Assembly: GCF_037975245.1 (NCBI RefSeq) | Contig: NC_092574.1 | Span: 1,072,001 to 1,136,000 of the forward strand | Direction of reading: 5' to 3' | DNA: 64,000 nucleotides | From: Apostichopus japonicus | Lineage: Eukaryota > Echinodermata > Holothuroidea > Aspidochirotida > Stichopodidae | In this document: one piece after another, positions 1 to 12,700 of the stretch | How positions within the stretch are numbered: position 1 is the stretch's first letter | How the letters are laid out: each line of letters opens with the position of its first letter | Program-made: the position numbers and the translations under genes | The notes under the pieces: model-generated | The model's input: the letters and a program-made list of their open reading frames with translations, nothing else | Databases searched by the model: none | Told to the model about the DNA's origin: nothing

Positions 1-258
1 ACATTCTCTTGAAGGTACCGTAATATTTAAATATCCAACATTCTCTTGAAAGTATTGTAATGTTTACATATCCAACATTCTCTTGAAGGTACTGTAATGT
101 TTACATATCCAACATTCTCTTGAAGTTACTGTAATGTTTAAATATCCAACATTCTCTTGAAGGTACTGTAGTGTTTACATATCCAACATTGTCTTGAAGT
201 TACAGTAATGTTTAAATATCCAACATTCTCTTGAAGGTGCCCTAATGTTGACATATCC
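1..258. repeat. 37-bp minisatellite, about 7 copies
   Basis: Direct repeats of a 37-bp unit containing AACATTCTCTTGAAGGTAC, with small substitutions between copies (GGTAC or GTTAC, TTTAC or TTTAA). The array runs off the left window edge. It lies upstream of the first visible C2CD3 exon, so it is probably intronic. Each copy holds a GAAG/GTAC step that loosely resembles a 5' splice site, but no parent exon is visible. Confidence 0.9.
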
Positions 259-672
259 AACTTGTTCCTGCATAATCACAAATGTCTTACAAATTCCTTC
301 TTATGTAACTGCCATTTCTTCATCTCATCGACCATTTACCGAATCTTACATTGCCTTTACCTCAAACAAATGGACCTTTAAATCTCCAATGAATGCCAAA
401 TGCAAGCATAGTTTGAAGAGTACAACTTTGTGGCACTAGTGGTTCAAAGTATCAGAGAACATTTGTCGGACTTTTAGTAAACATATTAACTAAACAATTA
501 CAATGTTAAAGCATACTGTTGATTAAGTACAAACATGATCTTTGACAAAGATTTTAAAACATGGAAACACATGTTTTTAAATCCAGTAGATGGAGCTCCT
601 TTAATGTTGTATTCAAAGGTTACTTTAACTAATATCAGTTAGTAATGTTACATGTTCTTCTCCCCAATCCAG

Positions 673-798
673 AAGGTGCCATACTGCATTCAGATCAAGA
701 TAATTCAATATCTGGGAGACAAATGGTTGCTCCACCTTCTGAAATCCTTCTCGGTTCTACCAGAGTGCCGTTAAAATATCTTCTCTTGAAGAAAACTG
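673..798 (+). CDS. C2CD3: C2CD3 exon a (first in window)
   Basis: Acceptor ...CCCCAATCCAG and donor ACTG/gtaaga bound 126 nt that enter and leave in phase 1. The peptide includes [20 protein letters not shown], which resembles the last strands of a C2 domain (LLG..VP...LL.K.G in the family). The preceding exon is outside the window. Confidence 0.85.
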
Positions 799-3700
799 GT
801 AAGATAAAAACAGCTTTTGTGTGATTTTGATTAATTTCTTACTGTATTTTAAATTAAATCCCCTAGCAATCCTCTTCATTTGTTTTTAAAATAAAATCAT
901 TAAAAATGGTTGAGATGCAGTTGAAAATTGTGGAAATTCCTCCAATTTGTTATTTGTGGTAGTAAACTTTTACTATAATGAAAATGTGTTAAAGTAAGTT
1001 GGCCTGACGTTTCGATCCTAGCAGGATCTTCTTCAGAGGCTAAATGACAAGTAACAGTAACAGAAGGGATAAATACAGACACAGAGCACAGACAGGTTAG
1101 AACCTGTAGTTGCAAAGGTGGAAAGAATAGCGCTGGGATTTCTGCATCAATTTTCTGAGCTTCTGAAACAAAAGAAATTGGTGAGACATGGTGAAAGCAG
1201 CGGGATGAGTAAATGACAAAAATGAATAAAACACTGAAACACAAGAATACAACACAAGTACAAATACAGAGTAGATAAGGAGGATCACCCGAAGGGATAC
1301 AGTAACAGAGCAGCTGGAAATATTATTATTTTGACTATAATGAAAAAGCATCTTGTTTGTGTTTTTTTTTGGACCAAGTTTTAATGAACCCATTACTTTG
1401 CTAATTTAACATTAATTTGGTGAATCAGTTCAGGAAAGTATTGCGGTTGTGTGATGACTGCAATCCTATGTTGTGCATTGCTCAGTAATAATTTAAGGAC
1501 AAGACCTATAATTTGCAAGAATTTGGGTTAAATAACAAATCAGTTTATTATGGTTGCTGTTATGTTATTGTAACATCTTATAATAAAGACTGATGGCCCA
1601 CTATATGTTTAATGAAATAACAAACGGCTGTATCAAATTGTATAGTTAACTCTCACCCTTAACCTTTATCCCTCATTTGTATATATCCGAAATGCTAAGA
1701 CGATATAGGAATGATGCCCTTTAGTTTTGTAACAATAGTTAATCTTTATGTTCACTGATGCATGTTCGCTGTCGGCGAGCCCTAGCTCGCTGGTGGAGAA
1801 GGCTGGTTGGGTTGGCCACGAGGTGTTACAAGGAAGTACTTTGATTAAATATATGTTACGCACGGTTCCTAGTGTTGTACATAGTACTTTGATTATATAT
1901 ATGTTACGCACGGTTCCTAGTGTTGTACATAGTACTTTGATTAAATATATGTTACGCATGGTTCCTAGTGTTGTACATAGTACTTTGATTAAATATATGT
2001 TACGCATGGTTCCTAGTGTTGTACATAGTACTTTGATTAAATATATGTTACGCACAGTTCCAGTGTTGTACATAGTACTTTGATAAAATATATGTTATGC
2101 ACGGTTCCTAGTGTTGTACATAGTATATTTTTGAATCCTTCCGAACTCTACGTTTACTGTGATTGACCTCGCTTACATTGTCTTTCAACTGAAAAAAAAA
2201 CATAGTCAACATTTATTAACAAGACCTTATAATAAATTTGTTTCTAAATTTCCCGTTTGCTGAGAAATTTTGCAGCAGAATTATGGTTGAACCTTAATGT
2301 AGATTTATCAATTCTACCCAAATTAAAGTGTTTACTCTCTCATTTAGCCTCATTGTTTTCTGTCTTAAGTTATCAGTATTGGAAGATTTGGGATGTGACT
2401 ATTGCAATATATACCACAGTACCACAAAAGGTAAAACAAAGAGCACAGTGTCATGTGATGGAGGTATTTGGCTATAACATATTTCTCGTCTGTAAGATTA
2501 ATTTGTTAAAGCGGGAATCAGGGTTTCTTTCACCATGTTCCATCATGTGTCAGGTGTTTTCTGCATTATTCACGAGATCTAATCTAACAAACAATAGTTG
2601 TATATTCCATGTTAATTCAGAGCTCTTTCTCTTTGTGAGGACTAGAATAAAGAAATAGGTTTCCTTGGGAATTATTTATGGCCCAGCCACAGCTCACAGC
2701 ATAATAAGTTTTGCTGATGGTGACATTTTTCAGGATTACATGGATGGTTCACTATCAGCATACCAACACAAGACCAGTGGAATGCAACACAGGAAGACCA
2801 CTCCTTAGGGAGACCTGCCACAACACAACCATACAGCCTGAACACCGATGGAGGTAGCTTAGAGCTGGTCATTAAATTCGGACGAAAAATGGATCGAGAG
2901 AAGGTACTAGAGGTTGGCCAGAGAATGGGTTGGTCATCCCCTATTCTCCTGGATGAAGATGATGAAATTTCAGGTTGGTCAGAGGTGTCCCAACTTTTTC
3001 TTACTTTCCCCACCACCCACCCCCCCCCCACACCTCCCCACAGTAATATTCAAACACCTTTGTGAAAATCGTTGAAAGATAATGAAGAGAGAGAAAGACT
3101 GTAAACCAAACTGCTTATCTACTGCAAAAAGCTTGTGTAGGTAACATGGACATTTAGAATGCCTTGTGTAGGTAACATGGTAATTTAGAATGCCTTGTGT
3201 AGGTAACATGGTAATTTAGAATGCCTTGTGTAGGTAACATGGTAATTTAGAATGCGTTGTGTAGGTAACATGGTAATTTAGAATGCCTTGTGTAGGTAAC
3301 ATGGTAATTTAGAATGCCTTGTGTAGGTAACATGGACATTTAGAATGCCTTGTGTAGGTAACATGGTAATTTAGAATGGCCTCATGTCTCGATCCAGGCA
3401 GGATCATCTTCAAATGCAAACTGATATGAAAACAGATTAATAGAAAGATCATGAACATTGAATTAAATGATAATTTAATCTGGGAAAAATAAGAAAATTA
3501 AATGTAAAAAAGTGATTGAAAAGAGGGGTAATGATGATCATAGATAACTTCTTCAGCCACTCGAGCAGGTCAATTTGAGTAACTTTTTGGCTATTTAAGT
3601 TGTTTCCTTCCAATCCTCTGACCTGTTTATTTGTAGTGACCATCATTCTGATGATATCAAAGGAAAATTTCAAATCCACGAAATTGGTTTGGATTTGATG

Positions 3701-6700
3701 TGGTTTTCCATATCTCCTTCCTTATATATCTCAGCTATCAGTCTGTTTGCATCTGTGTTTTCTTATAAAGTTCTTATTCAAGTTTCTTACTATGCAAGTT
3801 ATAACAGTCAGACCTATTTATTCAATAACCATACTTCATATCAGTATTATTCACTGTCCTTCTGTGTTTTTTTTCTAGAAGGGTCATCTCTACCAGTGAC
3901 TATATCTATTCAAATTGATAAGATTTATTTCAACGAGCAATTGGCCCTCCGCCCTGGTCAAGCCAGGATTGAAAACAACCAGCTGGTATACGTTAGATAC
4001 CAGTTCTACGATAAAAGTAAGTTTGATTGATTCACTCTCCATTGTTCTCCTCACCCAACACCCCTCACACCCCCTCCCCCCCCCCCTTGGCCCCCTCTCA
4101 ATTATCCATCTGTTTTATTACTCAAAGTTGGAACCACTGGCCAAAAAAAGTACATATTTTTGACTTATAGTTGTGGACAACACCCTTGCTTATCATATTT
4201 ATTTAGTCTCTACAGTTGACTACTAAATATTCTGACAATGGTAAAATTATTATTTCTAAAATTATTTTATTTATTAAATTTGTTCATTTATTAGATGGCA
4301 AGTGTTATTATCAATCACTGAGATATAAGGTAAATACCATTGTTGTATGCTAGACAGAGAGAGAGAGAGAGATAAATGGTATTAATTACTGCTCAGATGG
4401 GGCAGTGCAAGTTTTTGTTTTAGCTTTAAGGACTGCAGTGTTGCTTCACTTAATGCTAGAAAGTCAAGCTTTAGTTCAAACTTCAACAAGCATGTCACAG
4501 TTTTCCTCAGGTCATTTTCATTCACTGAGAAATTTGTCTAAGGTGAACACTCCTCAATGTCTGGGAAAAATTGAGGTCATAACCTCCTTGGGTACACTTC
4601 AGATAACACTCCACTGTTTTAGTTTGCTCACATTTGCAGGTAATATTGGTGATCGTTCATGCATGGATACATTACTACGATGCTAATATTTACATATTTC
4701 CTCTTTAATCAGGACCAACCTGTTCTCGTCAATCCATAGTCAAAGAAAGGCAGGAACGCAGCTCCTGGATTGATACAAAGCATATCGAACATATCAAACT
4801 ATTAACGAATCCAGCTCTTAATTGGTGAGCATCTAATTAAGGGTATTGTACAAATTATAAATAAATAAAGGTACCAGGGTTCGTACGGGTGCTTGAAAAC
4901 CTTGAAAATGCTTGAATTTGATTGGTCAGTTTTCAAGGCCTTGAAAGTACTTGATTTCTTATATTTTTGGAAAATGTCATTGAAAAGTGCTTGAAATTTA
5001 ACATGCTTAATGCAAAACATATTTTGTATGTAATTGTTACACAATAAATACCGTGGAATAGTCAAATTGTGACAAACAAAAAACTTAAAAGAATATCTTA
5101 GTTGTCTAAAAAATTACGAGGGAGGGTCGCGCACAATCACCGCAAACTTCTCGCACAGTCACTGGCAAATTACGGCCTCCACTAAGCAATTTCAGTACCA
5201 GCGACAATAACCAAAAATCCCCACAAATCTCCGACCACATGGTAGCCTAACTTCACACTGAGTCAACATGGAAATCTAACCTAGCCATCTGTTTATTCGC
5301 TCAGTTGTGTCGCAAATAAAGAATAAAAATATCCATGAAAAACTTCAATCTTCGACCACATTTTAGCCTAACAATCACACTAAGTCAATGGGAAATGAAG
5401 CCTAACCATCGGTTTGGTTTGCCCCCCAAATAAACTTTGCGTAGCTTTGTTTACACACTTTCCTTGCTGCTATCGTCGCGCGCATGGTAGCCGAACACCA
5501 CACATAGTCAACGGGAAAATCTAGCCTAAGCATCTCTTTATTTGCTGAAATTGTGACGCAGTTAGCTAGAACTAAAATATCCGTGAAATACTGCAACCTT
5601 CGACCACATGTTAGCCTAACAGCCACAAGTCAATGGGAAATGTAGACAACCATCGGTTTGCCAAAAAAAAAAAATAATGCGTAGCTTTGTTTACAATTTC
5701 AATTTACTGAAAATCGGCATTTGTTTGGATGGTATGTGCTACTGTATGTCTTAAAGAGGGAATGTTGGGAGGGAATTTTACGTACACCGTTGCTGTGGCG
5801 ATGGATTGAAGGTTTTAACTTCGATTACTTTTCAGCAGTATATAATGGTTTTGTATTTGGTGGTGATTTCATCCACACACGTTGTTTTCTATGTGTTTCT
5901 ACATGTTTTCTATTTCAGTTGATGGGTTGTTGGTTTTTCGTTATATATTTGGTGTCTTGACGTTATTTGCTAAACGATCGCAAATTTTTGCGATTAAAAT
6001 TTTAATGAATTTGCTTTAAGGTCGCAGCACTAGGAAGAGGGTAATTGTGCTTACTTTATCCTATTACAGGTAAATGCTTACAACCATTTCCTTAAACAGC
6101 ATGTTGAATTTTAGAAAAGAGCACCCCTAAACCTTAACAAAAAAAACCCTCGTAAATTCATTAAGAGGGTCGTTTTTAACTTTTCATTTTCCAAAATTGC
6201 CCCCAAAGCCAAATCTTAATTTCTACCCTGGTTGTAACAACAGTCGATCAGACACGGACAGTCTATAGGCCGAGTGAAAATGCATTGCTGGACGTACGCA
6301 TGTGAGCTGTACAGTAGTAAACAATCTAAATCCTACCTACCTGAACGATAAATTATTTATCATTCTAGTTGGTATGATTTATATTGTATATCATAAACAA
6401 TACTGTTTGTATGCGGCGCACGTGTAGCGTCGTTACAATTCGGATATATCACGTAAACACATGCATGCTGTGAACAATTTTGGTGGAAAATTTGGAAGGA
6501 CTACCAAGTTATTTGCAGGACTACCAAAATCTTTGAAAATCTTTGAAACTGGTAGTCCCACGGACAACCTTCTCAAATACCTGAAAATCCAACACTGATC
6601 ATGTCTTTATATACGCAGCGTACACATTGCATTAGATATGTTTTATGCCTCTGTCTCACAGAATGTCTATTGTTAATGATACGCATGTGCTTGAAAACAT

Positions 6701-9700
6701 AAATTTGGTGCTTGAAAAGTGCTTGAAAAGTGCTTGAATTTTGTTGTGAAAAAAGTGTACGAACCCTGAGGTACATAAATTAAACGATACATATTATATT
6801 GAAAGTTTTCATCAACTTGATGGAATGGCTGTTGTCATAGGATAAATGATGTCAGCTCCTTCCTCCCAATCCCTCTCAGAAATCTTTCTGTTAAGATGCC
6901 AGCCCTATAGGCATGGCTTATCTCGGTTTATAGCCATAGCAAATAATGAAAGCTTGTACAGTTATAGGCAGCTTCAGCATGGTACAGGATAATGGAGTGA
7001 ATATTAACTTTACCAAATGGTAAAAGAAGATCTTTTTTATACCTCAAGGAATGAAGGGTAACAATACTACCAATGCGATGCTGCAAAGTACTTTATACCT
7101 CTGTGGGTAACAACTAAGAAGCCAGTTTGGTTTACAGCAGAGGCACAATACCTTAGTTTGATCAGCTACCTTGTTCTGCTCATGACTTGGTAAAAGACAT
7201 GAAAGGGATATGTGCAACTAAACCATTGTATGTATCTGTTTGTATTGTTTGTACTTGTATGTATTTCTATATATTATTTGTACTTTATACATTTCTATAT
7301 ATTATTTGTACTTTATATGTATTTCAATATAGTGCTTGTATTTTGTTTGTAATTCTACATATCATATTTACTTTGTATGTATTTCTATATATTGTGTATA
7401 CTTTATATGTATTTCTATATTTTGTGTTTACTATTGTCGTTGTGGAACTGAGGTTGACATATCACCCCACTTAGCCTATATATGATGTTTCATTATTCCA
7501 TTTCAGAGACTGGTTGTGTATTATAGATGCATGAGCAAGAGTAAACTCTCTATTATCAACTACATCAATAATTAGCTTAGCATAGCCTACTTTCCATAAC
7601 ACCCTTGGTCAATACTGTTATATGAATGAGCATCAGAAAAATTTTCATTATGATTACAATCATTTATCCCAGTTCCTGCAATCAACATCAACAACTGTTT
7701 TAGCCTAGTTCCTGTATAACACTCATGATTGATGCTGTAAAAGCATGAGCACCAGAAACTACTTAGCCTAGTTTCTGTGTAACATTCTTGCTAGATGATG
7801 TTAAATACAGAAACTACTTAGCCTAGCCTAGTTTCTGTGTAGCATTATTGCTTGATACTGTTATAAAGAAACTATTTAGCCTAGCCTAGTTTCTGTGTAA
7901 CATTCTTGCTAGATGATGTTAAATACAGAAACTACTTAGCCTAGCCTAGTTTCTGTGTAACATTATTGCTTGATGCTGTTATACAGAAACTACTTAGCCT
8001 AGCCTAGTTTCTGTGTAACATTATTGCTAGATACTGTTATACAGAAACTATTTAGCCTAGTTTCTGTGTAACATTCTTGCTTGATGCTGTTATTGTCATT
8101 AAATGATTATGTCAATTACTAGGTGATTGATACCTGTGTTTTTTTCATCATGAAGAAATACTTTGTTGCATTCGATCAGAACAATGCACCAATAATCAGA
8201 GTAGAAGACACCTGTTTCTCAAGGGAAGTAAATTATGGTAGTTCTGATTCTGGTTATGAAATACTCCCATCTGTTGTAAGTATTTAATCTTTCCCTTTAT
8301 CGCTATTCAGGTATCTGAAGGAAGAGCAATTAGAAATCCAGGTCTGGGTTATTCAAGGTACTCAAGAATCAAGACAACAGATGGAATCACATCCCAGAAA
8401 AACAGACAAACTGATTGGATCTGCACACCTTGACCTCATTAATCTAGTAACAAACAGTGGAAGATCCCGCTCAATTAGGTTCGAAAAACGTTTTCTTTAA
8501 ATTATTAATGCTTGGTTGGATATGAGTAATCCAATGAACCAAAGCATCTGTACCCCTCAAAATGTTTCAGTATATCAAACAGTTTGCAGCAAAGAAAAAT
8601 ATTAATCTTGGCAAAAAATATCAAAGTATAGTTTAATTATAGCTAGATTTTGTAGACATATGACAGTGATACAGTACTTCTGTGATTGTTATCTGTACTT
8701 CTGTGATTGTATATTATGGATTGCGGAAGGACCTACTATGTGTATTATTAAGTGTATTATCGTTGTTTAAAGTGCATTAATGCTTGTGTCTTTGATATTC
8801 TCATGTTCTTGAAGTTTCCATTTGTATTTATACAAACTCAAAGAGTTCAACTTGACAAGGCTGACAAAAGTCAGCAATATAAAAAGGATTACATTTAGGC
8901 CACCATTTAGACTGAAACTGAATATATTGATTTATCTTACCAAAGGATGAACAACTGGTAAATTCACTATATTAATGTTGCAGCCTTTGTCCATTGTGAA
9001 CATGGATGAACACCAGCTTCTGTGTATTGCAATCATGGATGAACACCAGCTTATGTGTATTGTAAGCATGGATGAACAATTGCCTATATTTGTTGCAATG
9101 GTGGATGAACAATAGCTTATGGTTGTTGCAATGGTTGATGAACACTACCTTATGTTTCTTGAAATGGTGGACAAACACTAGCTTCTGTAAAGCTTGACTA
9201 GTGTTAAATAAAGATGTTTTTTGAGTGACCCTATTGCTGCTTCAGGCTCTCATTTCTGAGTCAGAGTGAGAAGATATTAGCTCCTCATCTGACTTACAGA
9301 CTTATGTTTTAGTTTAATCATCATTAGATTGAAGCTATAAGTCTGTCCTGAATAAGAATAAATCATGAACTACCCAAGTTTACATGACAACTCATGTCCA
9401 ATATTCTGTCAGAAATGCTATTGGAAGCAATTACCACATTACCACATGCTTCATCACATGTCATGCAAAGGAAGGCATCTCCTGCTAGTCTCATTGAATC
9501 TATACTAATAAGGAACCTTCATCACATGTCATGCAAAGGAAGGCATCTCCTGCTAGTCTCATTGAAACTATACTAATAAGGAACCTTCATCACATGTCAT
9601 TCAAAGGAAGGCACCTCCTGCTAGTCTCATTGAAACTATACTAATAAGGAACCTTCATCACATGTCATGCAAAGGAAGGCATCTCCTGCTAGTCTCATTG

Positions 9701-12700
9701 AAACTATACTAATAAGGAACCTTAATCACATGTCATGCAAAGGAAGGCATCTCCTGCTAGTCTCATTGAAACTATACTAATAAGGAACCTTCATCACATG
9801 TCATGCAAAGGAAGGCATTCCCTCTAGTCTCATTGAAACTATACTAATAAGGAACCTTCATCACATGTCATTCAAAGGAAGGCATCTCCTGCTAGTCTCA
9901 TTGAAACTATACTAATAAGGAACCTTCATCACATGTCATGCAAAGGAAGTCATCTCCTGCTAGTCTCATTGAAACTATACTAATAAGGAACCTTCATCAC
10001 ATGTCATGCAAAGGAAGGCATCTCCTGCTAGTCTCATTGAAACTATACTAATAAGGAACCTTCATCACATGTCATGCAAAGGAAGGCATCTCCTGCTAGT
10101 CTCATTGAAACTATACTAATAAGGAACCTTCATCACATGTCATGCAAAGGAAGTCATCTCCTGCTAGTCTCATTGAAACTATACTAATAAGGAACCTTCA
10201 TCACATGTCATGCAAAGGAAGTCATCTCCTGCTAGTCTCATTGAAACTATACTAATAAGGAACCTTCATCACATGTCATTCAAAGGAAGTCATCTCCTGC
10301 TAGTCTCATTGAAACTATACTAATAAGGAACCTTCATCACATGTCATTCAAAGGAAGGCATCTCCTGCTAGTCTCATTGAAACTATACTAATAAGGAACC
10401 TTCATCACATGTCATTCAAAGGAAGGCATCTCCTGCTAGTCGCATTGAAACTATACTTATAAGGAACCTTCATCACATGTCATGCAAAGGAAGGCACCTC
10501 CTGCTAGTCTCATTGAAACTATACTAATAAGGAACCTTCATCACATGTCATTCAAAGGAAGGCATCTCCTGCTAGTCTCATTGAAACTATACTAATAAGG
10601 AACCTTCATCACATGTCATTCAAAGGAAGGCATCTCCTGCTAGTCTCATTGAAACTATACTAATAAGGAACCTTCATCACATGTCATGCAAAGGAAGGCA
10701 TCTCCTGCTAGTCTCATTGAAACTATACTAATAAGGAACCTTCATCACATGTCATTCAAAGGAAGGCATCTCCTGCTAGTCTTATTGAAACTATACTAAT
10801 AAGGAACCTTCATCACATGTCATTCAAAGGAAGGCATCTCCTGCTAGTCTCATTGAAACTATACTAATAAGGAACCTTCATCACATGTCATGCAAAGGAA
10901 GGCATCTCCTGCTAGTCTCATTGAAACGATACTAATAAGGAACCTTCATCACATGTCATGCAAAGGAAGGCATCTCCTGCTAGTCTCATTGAAACTATAC
11001 TAATAAGGAACCTTCATCACATGTCATTCAAAGGAAGGCATCTCCTGCTAGTCTCATTGAAACTATACTAATAAGGAACCTTCCTCTTGCATTAAGGTTT
11101 TACATTTATCACATTGAACCAATCATAGTGATATTTGCCTTTGATAGAGTATATTTCAAACCATCAAACTTCATGTATGTATATTAAACTTGTACAGTTT
11201 TTTTCCCCATTTCTTCAATTCGTAGTGGTTTGTTCCCCCTCATCAAACCTGGCGTGGACAACATGCATGGTGCTTGTGTGAAAGTTACCATCACCCTGAG
11301 CTTTGGACAACACCAACAAATGGTAAAGATTGTCTGAAATTGACTCAGATATCTTAAGAGATTAAGATGCTCCTTCAGGAGATACGAATGTATTTTGTTT
11401 TCTGGTATTGTTTATCAAGTCCTGAAATTGTTGGTTCTTGTAGCATAAAGCAGTTGTCTGGATTTCATGGATGTATTCTGCTTCCAACAAGACTCGCTCT
11501 CTCTCTCTCAGATAATAATACAATACTGTCTCTTATAACTCTGTGAAGGTTTTCTTCTCAACCTGAAAGGAGCAATTAGGTTGACATTTACATAGCATAC
11601 ATACGTGGTATGTTAATGTATGTTAACTCCAATGAAAGTTATATTGGTTAAGATGAAGTGTATATAAATTTCCTCAATATTTTCAGCATTCCTTGTGGTG
11701 CTCATGAACCAAACCTTACATTCAAGGTTCTGTTGAAGTTTGTTTAAAGGAGCTGGATATTAAACTTCACACACAACCAACAGCTTTCATCCTTGGCAGC
11801 CTAAAGTTGGCTTCCTGAAGCAATTCCCTTGACAAGATTTATGTATGTCGTCCAGTTACAGAGTTGTTGACAATTGACAATTCATAATCATGGACGTTAA
11901 ATATGAATCTAAGAGACTGACTTTGGTCAGCTTGCGGCTTTGATAAGCCAATGAGGCTTCTTCGCGAGTTCCTGCTTGCAGGAGGATCTAAAATGCATAC
12001 ATACATACAATACATACATACAGTACCAGTGCATAGAAGCAACTGTTTAATATTTCTCCTGCTGATACTCATCCCCACCACCACATGAGATTGTTTCAGC
12101 ATTCCCCCTCCTCTTACCCAACAGTATTTCATCAGTATTATTTGTGATTAATACTATTATTTGTGATTAATATTATTATTTGTGATTAATATTATTACTT
12201 GTGATTATATTATTATTTGCCATGATGATCATTGTTAGGTCACTAACTCTACTGATGAGTATGCTAGTGATGAACAGCCAGAACATAGTAAGCAAGATGG
12301 GAGGGATACCCAAGAACTCTCTGATGATGGGACAGAGGCCACTAATCCACCTCTGGAACCAGAAGAGGAGGTCATAGAGCCAATTGCTTTTGAACTTCAA
12401 ATAGAAAGAGCCATGGGTCTGTGTACCAGTCCTAATAGGTAAGTAAACATTTGAGTTTTCACATAGAAAGAGTCTTGTGTTCCCAGTCCTCATAGGTAAG
12501 TAAACATTTGAGTTTTCACATAGAAAGAGTCTTGTGTTCCCAGTCCTCATAGGTAAGTAAACATTTGAGTTTTCACATAGAAAGAGTCTTGTGTTCCCAG
12601 TCCTCATAGGTAAGTAAACTTTGAGTTTTCACATAGAAAGAGTCTTGTGTTCCCAGTCCTCATAGGTAAGTAAAACACATGCTCATTTTACAATGATCAA

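Noticed and set aside
1-258. First array as another splice-donor minisatellite
   Set aside because: GAAG/GTAC in each unit resembles a donor, but no exon is visible at its start, so the parallel cannot be supported.
2672-3031. Minus-strand 119-codon frame
   Set aside because: It is the shadow of C2CD3 exon b on the opposite strand.
9450-11083. CRISPR-like direct repeats
   Set aside because: Units are head-to-tail with no unique spacers, the context is a eukaryotic intron and no cas genes are present. The same holds for the other arrays.
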